Made by a program: the position numbers and the translations under genes
Notes under the pieces: model-generated
What the model was told of the DNA's origin: nothing
What the model saw: the letters and a program-made list of their open reading frames with translations, nothing else
Databases searched by the model: none
Shown: positions 51,561 to 62,952 of the stretch, piece after piece
Layout: every line of letters starts with the position of its first letter
Position numbering within the stretch: position 1 is the first letter of the stretch
Assembly (NCBI RefSeq): GCF_003254395.2
Contig: NC_037646.1
Span: forward strand, 744,001-808,000
Reading direction: 5' to 3'
Length of the DNA stretch: 64,000 nucleotides
Source: Apis mellifera
Taxonomy: Eukaryota; Arthropoda; Insecta; Hymenoptera; Apidae

Positions 51561-52225
51561 GATAATCAATTCATAATATATTTTTTATTGTTCATTAAAA
51601 ATATCCACACTGTTGATGAATAAAGTTTACAAATTGTTGTAAATAATAATGTGAAACCTTATATTCGAAATGATAAAAGTTAATTAAAAAACTTATATTG
51701 ATTATGTAAAACTTATGTTGATTAAATAGTTTTTGCATTTTTCTTGGTGAATATTATAAACTTTTAAAGTTTTAAATCCTTTGTTAACGTATATAATATT
51801 AATCTATATAATATTCAACTTATTAATAAAAATTTCGATCACATTATTATTTATTCATATTATTGCTTTTTCATTCTTATTTTTATATTCTTATTGTATA
51901 AATAGTAAAATATTTATTTTTAATTCAATTAATTACTAAATAAATTTGTTTTTATTTCTTCATATAATGTAGAATTGAAATATTTCTTGAAAATACTAAT
52001 ATATTTACTAATATATTTAAAATATAAACATTTTTATGTCGTTTATATTAATATAAGTTATATACATTATTACGTATTTATATTCTCGCCAGTTTACATA
52101 TGGTACTTACTTATGCATATTTAATTCTCAGATATTTTTTAATCATATTCTTTTACGTAATTTTTTTTTTCACTTACGAATTCCTCTGCCTTGGATAAAA
52201 CCAACACACAATCAATAGAAAAAAT

Positions 52226-52286
52226 TTAGCAAAAAGTAAACAGTCGTCTACCTTGAATAAATGAATGATTATCTACTTTTTGCTAA
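52226..52286. repeat. Short perfect inverted repeat (13-base arms)
   Basis: TTAGCAAAAAGTA (52226-52238) and TACTTTTTGCTAA (52274-52286) are exact reverse complements with a 35-base spacer. The spacer and flanks are less AT-rich than average, and a GTAAGTG on the minus strand lies just beyond at about 52170-52176. It could be a small hairpin RNA or a remnant of an element; no function is assignable. Confidence 0.6.
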
Positions 52287-53960
52287 TTCTCAGACTACTA
52301 CAAAATAACTACAAAATTACTAAAAACATTTTCTTCTTATCTTCTTGAAAACAGATAATAACATACAAATCAAAATTAAAAAATAAAATTTAAACAATGA
52401 TTTAAAGAATTTAATAAATTACAAATATTTCACAAATTATTTGATCTTAGAAATACAGTGTTGGATATGTTTTAAGTTATAAATATTATAGAAATAGATC
52501 AACAAAAATGAATAATTAAGATTTATGTCATATAGTGATAAATATAAAAAATAATAGTGATAAATATAAATATAAAAATAGTGATAAATAAAAATAAAAA
52601 TATTTATTTAAAATATTTTTTTTAACAAAAATATATATATAAATTATTAAAGAAAATAATAATTTTTCAAAATGGATTAGAAAATTATTTATATTAATAA
52701 TAAAATAATATTATAATATATTAATAATATTTTCTAATTATTAAAAATTATTTAATAATTAATGTATAATTATTTAATTTAATATTATTTTATATATCTA
52801 AACTTACATTAATTATTTCAAATATTATTTTTTTTTATTTAAGAAGGCAAATATAAATATATGTAGAAAAAATATATATACATATGATAAATATTAATGA
52901 GTGAAGATATTTAAATGTTCAGATCTTTAAATTAGAATCAGATTTCTAAGCGAAATTTATTTCAAATAATAATTTAAAAATATTTATTTTCATAAATTAA
53001 TTATTTGATAAATAATATATTTTAATAAATATTATATTCTTTATTTAAATAAATAATGAATTGAAAAATTGAATATAGAGAAAATATGTTTATTTCTTAA
53101 TTAAAAATTTGTTTCTGAAATAATATCCAGAATAAATAATACACAATAAATATAGTTATCATAGCAGATGATATAATTCACAAAAGTGTATTTATATAAA
53201 TACTATATATTTTTATTTTTACTATATATTTTTCTCCCGCTGTTTAAATTAACATATTGTTCCATCGATGACACATTAAAACTTCCATTCTAGCATATAA
53301 CATAAATTTGTAATTATTTTTCTTGCCGATTGCGAAAAAATATGTATATTTCTTTTTTTTTTTGTTATTTTGTTATTATGCAATAATTCATAAATTATAT
53401 TTTTATATATTTTATTATATAATTAATTATAATTAATAATAAAATATTATTAAATATAAACAAAACATATTAAACAAAATAAAAAATATTACACAATTTA
53501 AAACTTCAATCCTTAGATTAGAATATATTTTTAATAATACTTTATAAAAGCTTATTCCATTCTTCGGCAAAGTTTTGCTACTATCAATTGTTATTACTAT
53601 TTATATCGATTAAATGAATAGGAAAAATGATTGAAAAAAATCCATAACAAAATTTATTTTCGATTAAAAATTATAAATAAAAATAAAATTTTAAAAACTT
53701 AAATAAGCCACTTAGATAAGGACTAATAATATCGAGTGCAATTCAAATGAGATTCTAATATCGTACATATATATAATATTTTCAGAATTTTTCTTCTTCT
53801 CTTTATGATATATAGATTAATTTGATTAATTTTTTCAATTTTTTATTTAAATGTCACATTTATATAATATATATTTAATTATATTAGTTAATATAATATA
53901 TTATATATATTATATATATTATATATAATAATATATTTATTTATATATATTATTAATGTA
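52287..53960. other. AT-rich gene-free stretch
   Basis: No gene was recognised. A short, less AT-rich piece lies at 53225-53330. The stretch ends in TATAT-rich sequence abutting the BEL/Pao copy. Confidence 0.6.
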
Positions 53961-54725
53961 TGTTCGCGCCCGCAATAATAATATTGTAATGATTTTGGTG
54001 CATATAAGCTAATAGTTGAATATTTATCAAATATTCTTTGACAGATTCGCAATAAATAATATAATACATAAATATTTCTTTAAGATAAATGAACTATAAA
54101 AATGATTACTGCAGGACACGTGTCTATTAGAGAACAAGATTTCTCATAATATCGTAACAGATCGTATTTGACGATCAGAACATGATATATTCACGAATTA
54201 TCTAATTGTCATATTAGTAGCGGTCAGACTATGATATAATCACTATGAGACTGCAAATGACGCTCGCATCCTTAGAAAAATCTCTTATTGGTTCAATTGG
54301 AAGAGTTACAAGGTTTCCAGATAGGGTACACCAATAATATCGCCAGTCGATGCTCAGTTCGCGATAACCATCAAATTCAAAGAAATTCCTCGCTTGGAAG
54401 ATAATATTTAAAATGTACATAAAGATCTCACGATAAACAGAAACAGATCGACGCATATTTTTTATACATTCCTCGAAGTAGGACAATGTTATTTATTTCT
54501 GAATCAGTCACATCTGAAATATATCACAGTTAAGATAGGTTTAGCTAGTCTGAAGTACATCAAAAATAATTATAAGTATCGGCTAAATTCTTAAAGACAG
54601 TTTTCTCCGATAACATCGTCTTTTATTTAGATAGAGGCTCCCGCGCCATAAAAACAAAAAGAGTTTTTTATATGAAAAATTTCTCCGAATAAGCTATTTA
54701 TAAATCTCGCGAATAATAAACGAAC
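53961..54725 (-). repeat. 3' LTR of BEL/Pao copy 2
   Basis: It starts TGTTCGCGCCCGCAATAATA and matches 57795-58277 in order: GCATATAAGCTAATAG, CGCAATAAATAATATA-like, CACGTGTCTATTAGAGA, TTATCTAATTGTCATAT-like, GCGGTCAGACTA, GAGACTGCAAATGA, CCTTAGAAAAATCTCTT and TTCAATTGGAAGA. Its right part continues beyond the match with the other LTR of this copy and aligns instead with 19900-20040. It carries an 85-codon minus frame (54229-54486) that is LTR sequence, not a gene. Confidence 0.85.
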
Positions 54726-54904
54726 ATATGAATATTGTCCATTTTGAACGCATCAAAATCATAATAATCGACATAAATTCACAATCACAATTTTCACTGT
54801 GTAGTATGCATAATATTGACAGTAAAATTGTTTAATTAATTAATCTTGTTATATAGATACGTGATTAATTTACGCAATATACTAAACGTAAAGTTTTTAA
54901 TGCA

Positions 54905-55315
54905 CAATGAATATTTTGCTTCTAGGAGGTGGATCCACGCCCTCTGGTAGAACCAAAAAAACCAATTCATGATGGTTTGATCAATGAATTACAATTAGGT
55001 AATTCCTTGTATCATGCTTCATAATGTCACTCCGTGATGCAATCTTGTTCCTTCAATAGAAACTAAAGAGTTTTCTCATAAATCATGATTTTCTATTGTT
55101 CTATTACTAAATTTTGTGGAAGTAACGCATTTTTTTCTTTTGTTCCGTTGTTAAAGTAGTTTGGAATAGTTATGGTGTTAAACTTTTTTTCATTGCAACT
55201 GATACTGCATTATCTTGAGTAAATTCTTTTAAACGATTCTTCTTAACATCAGTGACGTTAAAACAGATGAGGATAATTTGAGAATCTTTTATTAGGAAAT
55301 GATCAGGATATAATG
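54905..55315 (-). pseudogene. BEL/Pao integrase C-terminal and pol end
   Basis: The minus strand reads PDHFLIKDSQIIL (about 55275-55305) followed by NVTDVKKNRLKEFTQ (55215-55260). These correspond to the LTPGHFLIG and N-RLxxWQ blocks that close Pao-clade integrases. About 250 bases on, VLPEGVDPPP (about 54920-54950) fits the tail of the polyprotein just before the LTR. The frame is interrupted between these blocks. Confidence 0.75.
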
Positions 55316-55639
55316 AATGGATAAAATGGATAATGATCGAGAGTTTAAATCTTGAACCATACTAGAACGGTGAGCAGATGCAACAAGACTCATCAATGTT
55401 TCTTAATCAGAACTTGATTACCATGCCATAATCCCAAATATGGAACATATGGTAGAATGAATTACTTATCAATAATTATCTATTGTAAAACTTGTATACT
55501 TAAAAATATAACCCTAAGAAAATTCATGGTTACCTCGAGTTGAAATTTTGAAATTATATAATCAAATATGTCCAGTAATATGCCTTACTGTAAATCTACT
55601 GCATGTTTATTCTATTGCAATGGATAGTTCATCGTAATG

Positions 55640-55720
55640 AATATCTGTGATAAAAAGAAATGTGTAACTTTGGGCTCTAGTAACAGGCAAATGACTAATC
55701 AGGCAATCCATATTATGCAT
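55640..55720 (-). pseudogene. BEL/Pao integrase core start
   Basis: A short frame, MDCLISHLPVTRAQSYTFLF, fits the conserved LP-x-x-RV-x-x-x-x-PF block at the start of the integrase core. The catalytic D,D-35-E region that should follow (about 55320-55640) cannot be read, because of stops. Confidence 0.55.
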
Positions 55721-55799
55721 TTAAAGTAATTATATCGTATATTTCTACGTATGAGAGTTTGCAATAATTCTATCAATCATTCTATCAATATTCAATGTC

Positions 55800-56235
55800 A
55801 TCTACGCATTGGTCCTTCAAGATCATGAAGTATATTCGCCTTGAATTCATCCATCTTGAGATGTTCCCATCGAAAAAAAAATTTGAAATTGATAGCATTT
55901 TCAACATTGAAAAGTTTTGTTGGAATATCCAAACAGTTAAGAATAAAACCAATTTTGGGGACATTGCCCAATTCTTGATAATGATGATTCTTTTCTTGAT
56001 ACGACGCAGATAAAAATCGATTACATGATAGTTTCCAATTTCGAAAATATGCTGATCACGTAATTCGATGCAGTATATATCTATATGGTGGAAATGTAAT
56101 CTTCATATAATATCGATGATTTTGCAGATTCTCATTTCTGGCAACGAAATTGAATCTGTCCAGATCCGCATATTCACAAACGAAGTTGAAATGAATCGAA
56201 TGTCGTATGCGATAGTGATCAATTTACACAGTTTT
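55800..56235 (-). pseudogene. BEL/Pao RNase H end and linker
   Basis: NFVARNENLQNHRYY (about 56104-56154) matches the FVANRV-x-x-IQ block. After a stop, IELRDQHIFEIGNYHVI fits the following block that precedes the W-x-GP-x-W/F-L motif. A minus frame of about 78 codons remains open to near 55780. Plus-strand frames here (55795-56013, 56068-56307) are shadows of this decayed coding strand. Confidence 0.6.
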
Positions 56236-56479
56236 ATGAATCATTCAGCATCCTCTTTCTTCTTTAGAGACGCTCTTTGTGTTGAAAAGATTGAAATGAT
56301 TTTATAATATATAGAATATTTATGTCGATGTATAAAACAATGTTAGATGGTCAAACATGAAGAAAGATCGACAGAAAGTCGTTTTGGATAATTGTTATAT
56401 CAATGATATTTTGTTATATTTCATGAAGCCCTCGCATACAACTTACATCTTGGAATTGATATTCGATGCTTTGAGAACA

Positions 56480-56700
56480 CGGTCATTAATCTTTAATGGC
56501 GATTTCCGTCATGTGACTTAACACAATGTGTTTTTTCGCAATGAGCTCAGAATTCTCGCGCAATGCGAACAGCTTTACAGATTCTTATTTTAGATTATAC
56601 AACGAAATTTGTAATAATTCTCGCGAATGCGTTAACTTATCGAAACCGTCGATAACCATAATCGAGATTTCATGATGATCGATAGAAACGTTTTACGTGT
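56480..56700 (-). pseudogene. BEL/Pao RT N-terminal fragment
   Basis: HIVLSHMTEIAIKD (about 56488-56530) fits the GHM-type block that precedes the reverse transcriptase palm. DNA similarity to copy 1 at 18350-18480 supports the placement. Only about 200 bases separate it from RNase H-end sequence, far too little for the roughly 450-base palm core, so the YVDD region has been deleted. Confidence 0.5.
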
Positions 56701-57559
56701 TTGATTCTGCGATACATAGTCTACGACGCGCGGAGTTGATTGATTCATCATATTCCAAATTTTCTGTCTCTCTTAATTGCATCAATTAGTAAATTTGTCA
56801 CTCACAACTTGATTATAAATCTGCGCTGATTGTTTATCTAATCATTGAAGATCCATCTTCCAGGCTCGTTATTAATACTCAAGGAGAGACCAGAATCAGT
56901 TGAGTCGATGTCAATGATTTGGTTATCGCAGAAGAGATAACTACGAAAAATTAGCAAGATGTTGAATACATCTTCGCACGTTATTGTATATATATATATA
57001 TGACTATGTATTTTATTGATCATATTGAAATACACATTCTCGAAATTTTTACGAAAATCTTTTCATCTGCAATGTTTATAATAAGCAATTCGAATTACTG
57101 TGAATTTATCAATTAACATTATGATTTAACTGAAGAGGATAGGCTTTAGAATTTTTCATGCGCGAAATACGCAGAAATTCTTTAATCGGATTAGACGCAG
57201 CTATATTCGCTGCGATTTATGTTTGGAACTCGATTGTCGAATCATTATATGTACGAATTTAGAAATTTAATAAACAAATCAAATCATCGCAAAGACAGAA
57301 TCGATGATAGATATCGTTTGATTCATTCTCATTGGAAATAAATATAAATTTTCTCGTTGGTAAGACAGAGAGTTACGTCATATTAACAGCTAATTCGATA
57401 AAAGTTATCATCATTGACCGAAGTCTCAATAAGTGTCGCTTATGACACTTAAGACACAGTCTCCTATGTGATGTCAGAAAATGTCCATTGTTAGTATCTA
57501 TTCTTGCGTTGAATAACAACTGAATTTAATTTGCACCGATAATCTTCTTGTTATACACT

Positions 57560-57794
57560 TTAGTTTAAACTCACAGTATTCGGAAGATGCATAGATAGGA
57601 TTAAAGACGGATGTTGCTTAATCAGTTCTCGTTGTTTAAAATCTAATTGTTTGCAGTTCAATGTCCGCTGAGTGTTATTCTCCAAGATAGCTGAAATGGT
57701 AAAATTTACGTTTGTAACTCGAATCTCAACAACAGCTGGTTTTTTCAACACTCTCCTAATTGCTCCACGAAATATTTAATTCGAAGAATCAAAA
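57560..57794 (-). pseudogene. Leader / gag start of BEL/Pao copy 2
   Basis: A 63-codon minus frame (57560-57751) reads LKKPAVVEIRVTNVNFTISA and later ILENNTQRTLNCKQL. It aligns at DNA level with 19180-19390 of copy 1, where it is interrupted by stops. It lies immediately inside the 5' LTR, so leader or the start of gag is expected. No zinc-knuckle or other gag motif is readable. Confidence 0.5.
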
Positions 57795-58277
57795 CTTCGC
57801 ATCCGCAATAATAGTATTGATTTTAGTGGATATAAACTAATAGGTGAGTGCTTGTCGAATATCTTTCAATAAATTCGCAACAAATAATATATTTCTTAAA
57901 GGTGAGTGAACTGTATAAATGGTTATTCATGCGGAGCGCGTGTCTATTAGAGAGCAGAATCTCTCAAAATGACGCAACAAATAATTGTGTCAGATCAGAA
58001 CACAATGTGTTCACAAATTATCTAATTGTTGCATATCTGGCGGTCAGACTACGTGATCATCATGAGACTACAAATGATGCTCATATCCTCAGAAAAATCT
58101 CTTTTTGATTCAATTGGAAGAATCACAAGATTTCTCAATAGAGTACACTAATAACCGATAATATTGCCGATGTCCGGTTCACGATATGCAATATCGAAAT
58201 TCTTCGTTTGGATAATGATTTACATATATTATACAAAGATTTCATGATAAACAAAAATAAATCAGCGCATCTTTTTT
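57795..58277 (-). repeat. 5' LTR of BEL/Pao copy 2 (truncated)
   Basis: Direct repeat of 53961-54440 with many substitutions. It begins ACTTCGCATCCGCAATAATA. The match stops at about 58277, where sequence becomes AT-rich desert, so roughly the outer third of the LTR present in copy C (54450-54725) is absent. The 86-codon plus frame at 57848-58108 is within the LTR and not considered a gene. Confidence 0.83.
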
Positions 58278-59029
58278 TTCTTTCGAATAAATATTCGAAC
58301 ATTTTAGAAATTTATAATAAAATATCTAAAATAACAATTTTTTTGTAAAAAAATTAAGTAATTGGTTTTGATATCTTTTTTATTTTTTAATATGTTTCAA
58401 ACAGTTCCTCTTTGAAAATATTAAAAATTATTTTTTATCAACATATATTCTATTTTGTTCCTATTTTAGATAAATTCTGTTTTACTTTTCCTTGATTATT
58501 TTTTTACTCATTCAATGATCCAATTACTTATATAACAATTCATTTAGTTTGATAATTTAATGATTTTATGATAAATTTAACTAATAAATAAATATACATT
58601 AAAAATATACATTAAATATACATTAAAAAAAATAAATTCATCAATCTATTATACATCATTATACATAATATTATACATTATATAGATATATAAAATAATA
58701 TTAAATATCTTTCCGTTATTTTTAAATATATGAAGCACAACTGTTATCAGTAATGCTATAATATAGAGGAATCATTACATAATAATAATTATATCTTATA
58801 AATAAACAACTTTCCAATATTACATTTTTTAAACAACATGCTTTATTTTTCTATTTTTAGTAAAATAATAAATGAAACTTTATAAAATTTCAATAACTTA
58901 TAATACAAGATAATAAATAAATTAATAAATAATAGGATAAATCAATGAAATTTATGCTATAAAGAGTGATGATATCTGTTTGCGTATAATATTCGAATTA
59001 TTATACAAAAGCCTATATATTTTTCAAAT
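58278..59029. other. AT-rich gene-free stretch
   Basis: Nothing gene-like was recognised. Confidence 0.6.
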
Positions 59030-59830
59030 TATAGATACAATTGAATAAAATGTAATTTTAATTATTAATAATTAAAGATCATAATTAATGCAAAACCATG
59101 TTATTAATCATGATTACTAAATAATAAATAATCATTAATTAATAGTTAAAAGAAATAATTACAATCAAAGATCATGATTAATTTAATAATCATTAATAAT
59201 AAAATGATTATATTTATGATAGGTAAAAGTAATTTATTTGTAATAAGAAATATACATTTATTTTAAAAAAATATTATAGATTATTAACTATGTAGCTTTG
59301 GAATATAATTAGAATAAATTGCTTATTGTCTACTTTAATATGTAAATATAATTCGTTTTAATACAAACTTTCAATATTTTATCTAATTATGTATATATTT
59401 TTCTTGCATTTATTATTGTTGACAATAATAAAAAATTTCTCGAAATACGAATACTAAAAAAAGAGAAATTAACAGAGAAATATTATATAAAAAAAAAACC
59501 TTTTTTATCGATGCATATTGCAATAAATTAAGACTATTTTAGCTATATTTTTTTGAAAATATACATTACATTTTTCTCTGTCAATTTTAATTTTGTACAT
59601 ATATGATAATCATTCAAATGATCATTGATTAATGATACAAATTTCAATATTGTAATATTATCTTATTTCAAAATCAATATTGTGGTACAAGATTACTGAA
59701 TTATTTTTTATGATAATTACTTGATTAATAATTATAATTATTTTTTATAATTATTATGTTTATTTTACATAATCATTTAAAATAATAATTAGAACGTAAT
59801 TTTTTATAATTTTGTAATTTTTTTATTTTA
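59030..59830 (+). repeat. Dispersed AT-rich repeat, copy Y
   Basis: Counterpart of 49800-50390, with the same block order and longer. It includes the 21-base perfect match starting at 59178, AATCAAAGATCAT just before it, and GATAATCATTCAAATGATCA near 59603. There are no visible terminal repeats or coding capacity. Confidence 0.45.
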
Positions 59831-60749
59831 TCTAATTATAAAATATGCTGTTATTGATTTTTCATAAATTTTATTTAATTTTGTGCAAGTTAATAGATAA
59901 TAGATTTTACAATGACTTCAGTATAACTGTATTCAGCATGAAAAAGAAAATGATATAAATTTTTGTACAAAAATTTCGGGTTTAGGTTAGATTAGATTAA
60001 ATTAGGAGATGAATGGAGGAAATATTGAAAAATTAAGTATTCAAATTAATTTTTCTTAACTCTTAATTATGTTAAAAAATTAAAGATTATATTCAGATTA
60101 TGTGCTTTGAGCTATCATAGCTATAATAGTAGCTATAATAGTAGCTATAATATATTTTTTCTAAAAAAAAATTTGGTATAAATATACTGTTCAGATATTG
60201 AATAGATGGTATCCAGACCTGCACAACTGACTTAGGATGATATTAAAGGACATTTTTTATAAGATATTGCTAACCATTTGCTTTGCACATTTAAAAACAA
60301 TTCGATATAATTAGAATGGTAATATAATTTTATTATTTGAAATGATCTTTATAGTAATGCTATAAAATCTTTATAGCATTTCCTACAGCAACTATGATTC
60401 TACCTGATGGAAAGTGTGAACACGTACAAAAGCTTTTAAAAATAAAGGACTTGTCAATGGAGTAGCTTTCAGACTTATTCTAGGCAGCTTTCTCCGGAGA
60501 ACCGTTCAGTCCGGAAATTCATTGGTCCTCAGCGTTAGATATTTGTATATCCTCACTGAAGTTCTACAAGTGAAATATGGCGAGGAAACTATCAATCTGG
60601 AGGAGAATTCTCTAAAAAAGCTTGCCAAAATCACAACAATACAGAACAAGAAATAGAACTACAAGAACATCGGAACTGCAAGAACTATCACAGCATCAAG
60701 AACCACAACTTCTTGAACTTCTAGTAATAGTGAACTGTCATTGGCATAT
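59831..60749. other. AT-rich DNA grading into a GC-raised island
   Basis: From about 60350 the composition becomes balanced. Around 60445-60600 there are restriction-site-like and CpG-containing pieces (CTCCGGAGAACCG at about 60493). Several short frames are open but none is recognised. It may be coding relic or regulatory DNA of an unidentified element; it lies 1 kb upstream of the non-LTR relic but shows no ORF1 motif of that class. A tandem TATAATAGTAGC-type repeat lies at 60118-60150. Confidence 0.35.
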
Positions 60750-60890
60750 GGATTTTGCCTTTGATCATCTAATAAATCAAACTTATTCATTAGTGGACTT
60801 TGTCTCTGATCTAGTGAATCGAATTTATCATCCGTTAATGGCATCTGGATTTTAATTTAGTGAATAGAACTTAATAATAACGGACTTTGT
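60750..60890. repeat. 45-base minisatellite, about 3 units
   Basis: Units start at 60750, 60795 and 60840, with a partial fourth at 60882. Each begins GGAtTTTGcCTcTGAT-like and ends in AT-rich spacer. The period of 45 is a multiple of 3, so frames stay open on both strands: plus 60622-60855 (77 codons) and minus 60659-60844 (61 codons). On the minus strand the unit reads as a 15-residue repeat around KFDxLDxRQxP. Whether it was ever coding is unknown. Confidence 0.7.
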
Positions 60891-61656
60891 AATAATTAAT
60901 TTTATTATTATATTCCAACAAGTTGAAGCTAACATATTCAGACAATAGAAATTTATTAAATATATATTAAACAGAAATTTAAAAATGCAAACATCTATAA
61001 AGATAATGATTTCTTTAATGATTGAAAAAGTACTAATGAATAAAATAGTGCAATTTGAAAGAAATAAATTCATTTGAATGATTATTACAGACTATTAAAT
61101 ATAATACATAACTAAGTAAAATGTAATACGTAACTAAGTAAAAAATATAAGTAAAATATAAAAAATTGTTTTTTAATTTTCTACAATTTTATAATCTTAA
61201 AATTATAAGCATATTTATATTTCTTTATTAATATTTTAATTAATAATATCTTATTTATAAGGATTATTTATTTATATAATAAAATATAGTTGTTTCATAT
61301 GACATTGTTAATTTCTTAGTATTTTTTTCTTACATTTCTCTTACAAATTAAGAAATATTATGTTTATAAAATTGAATTAGCCACAAAACTGGCCTATCCA
61401 TCGATTTGAAAAATTAAATAAGAAATATTATATTCCATTCAAGTTTTTAGAAAAAGAAAAATTCACACAAAAAAATATTATTCAATTATGTTATTTTCTT
61501 TTCATGTAAAATATACTTCTATTGATTAATTTAATTAAACGTATCTAATCAATCAATTTGTGTGAAACAGTGTTGTTAAGACGTTCGTAATTAATAAATT
61601 ATAATCAAAATTTGTATTGTTTTGTATAAGATTGACAATAAAATAAATAAATAAAA
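60891..61656. other. AT-rich gene-free stretch
   Basis: No gene was recognised. The 73-codon minus frame at 60852-61073 is F/I/L/N-rich and probably chance. Confidence 0.6.
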
Positions 61657-62330
61657 ATGTCGAAATACCTAAGAATAGCATTATAGAATGCCAATGATCT
61701 TCTAAAACACAGAGATAAAGTTAAATTATTTCTCGAACGTAATTTAATAGATATTTCTAATAAGTGAAACTCATTTCATTGATATACTGCAATTCAAAAC
61801 ATATTGCACTTATCCAAATAATCGTGCACGAGGTGGAACAACAATTCTTACAAGAATCAATATCAGCCCATTTTCTAAATTCCAAAAAGATTTCCTACAA
61901 GGAATTATAATTAAAGTAAAATTGAAGCCGAATTATGGAAAATTATCAATTGCAACAGTATATTGCCCACCCAAGAACAATTTAAAAAAAGAAAATTTTC
62001 AAAAGTTCTTCAAAATGTTAAGATCAAAGTTTATTATGGGAAATGATTTTAACAGCAAATACATTTTCATCTCATACAATTACAATAAGAGGCAAAGAAT
62101 TGAACAGACTCAGACAGTAGAAGAAAAAAATTATTCTATCTTGTCAACGTACAATTTTATATATTGGCCCACCAATCTAAAAAAAGATTTTTTGGATTTT
62201 TTCGTTATTGAAGATATATCTACGAATTTGAGTATCATATCCAATCATATCCAATAATGATCTCTCTTCAAATCATTCACTGAAAATAACAATTGTTGGT
62301 ATAGAAGTTATATGTAATGAAAAAACTGAC
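61657..62330 (+). pseudogene. Non-LTR endonuclease (Jockey clade), broken
   Basis: It starts MSKYLRIAL, then TAG (61684-61686) where the family has Trp, then NANDLLKHRDKVKLFLERN. After frameshifts the frame RGGTTILTRINISPF leads into the longest intact piece (61922-62257), with LSIATVYCPPKNN, FIMGNDFNSKYIF (the GGDFNAKH block) and NYSILSTYNFIYWP. It ends near LDFFVIEDISTN. After another shift, LSSNHSLKIT (about 62258-62290) matches the terminal SDH block, but the Asp is Asn here (AAT 62271-62273). Together the stop, shifts and lost Asp make the nuclease inactive. In intact elements it nicks target DNA to prime reverse transcription. Confidence 0.85.
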
Positions 62331-62680
62331 TAGAATAAATATCAAAATATGTTACAACAATAAATGTAAGTTTCAAAACTTAAAACTCATAATAATAACA
62401 TAAACAAATTAACTTAACCTCTCTCAACTTTTAATAATAATGGAGCCATCAAACCCCATCAAATCAAGAGATTTAAAAATGAGATATAAAAATAAAAAAA
62501 TTTATAACTGAGATAAGAAGAGCTAAAATAATATGACGATGTCAGTGAATAAAGCGCATTTAAAATAAGCACATAAAAAATTAAAAACAAAAATTAAAAA
62601 ATTATATAATCAATCAAAAAAATCTAAAAGTATCACTTCTTTTAAATATAAATAAGAAAGAAATGTTATAGAATAATATG
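62330..62680 (+). pseudogene. Endonuclease-RT linker remnant
   Basis: Broken frames with basic, K/N-rich content (for example KIKNKNKKLYNQS-type readings across 62560-62640) follow in the position of the linker between endonuclease and reverse transcriptase in Jockey-like elements. The assignment rests mostly on position. Confidence 0.4.
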
Positions 62681-62929
62681 TGCGTAAAGAGAAAACAGAT
62701 TTATTTACAAAATAGATATATTTATATTTTTCTTACCACATTGAAGAAAAATATTCTATCAATTAAATTATTGTCTTCATTTAAATTTCGAAAAGGAATT
62801 AAATGATTAGAAACAATGTTAACCTAAATATAAATGAAGCTAGAAATACAAGAGATTAAAGCAAATGTCAAACAAGAGATTAATTATGCTTATTAATACA
62901 TACATATATATATTATTAATATATACATA
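62681..62929. other. AT-rich gene-free stretch
   Basis: Nothing recognisable was seen. Confidence 0.5.
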
Positions 62930-62952
62930 TATATATATACATACATATATAC

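Larger units (their letters stand above)
53961..58277 (-). mobile_element. Decayed BEL/Pao LTR retrotransposon, copy 2
   Basis: Same family and same (minus) orientation as the 14.7-20.0 kb element. Direct repeats at 53961-54725 and 57795-58277 are its LTRs. In minus-strand order the interior shows: leader/gag DNA homologous to copy 1 (57575-57760), an RT N-terminal block (HMTEIAIKD), an RNase H/linker block (NFVARNENLQNH), integrase (LPVTRAQSYTF, then PDHFLIKDSQ, then NVTDVKKNRLKEF) and a pol C-terminal tail (LPEGVDPPP). The catalytic RT core is missing. Stops are frequent. The higher G+C of 54-58.3 kb is explained by this insertion. Confidence 0.82.
61657..62680 (+). mobile_element. Jockey-like non-LTR retrotransposon fragment
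   Basis: The fragment begins with an apparent ORF2 start (ATG 61657) and covers the apurinic/apyrimidinic-like endonuclease domain and a short part of the following linker. It then fades near 62680 before any reverse transcriptase motif. The usual structure of such elements is ORF1, then endonuclease-RT; neither ORF1 nor RT is present. A true 5' or 3' end was not identified. It is one of the few plus-strand transposon relics in the window. Confidence 0.8.

Noticed and set aside
54229..54486. 85-codon minus-strand gene
   Set aside because: The frame lies inside the LTR of BEL/Pao copy 2, and its counterpart in the other LTR is full of stops.
57848..58108. 86-codon plus-strand gene
   Set aside because: It lies inside the other LTR of copy 2, opposite in strand to the element, and has no counterpart frame in 53961-54440.
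59976..60010. Telomere-like TTAGG repeat
   Set aside because: TTTAGGTTAGATTAGATTAA contains only one or two TTAGG units, far too few for a telomeric tract.
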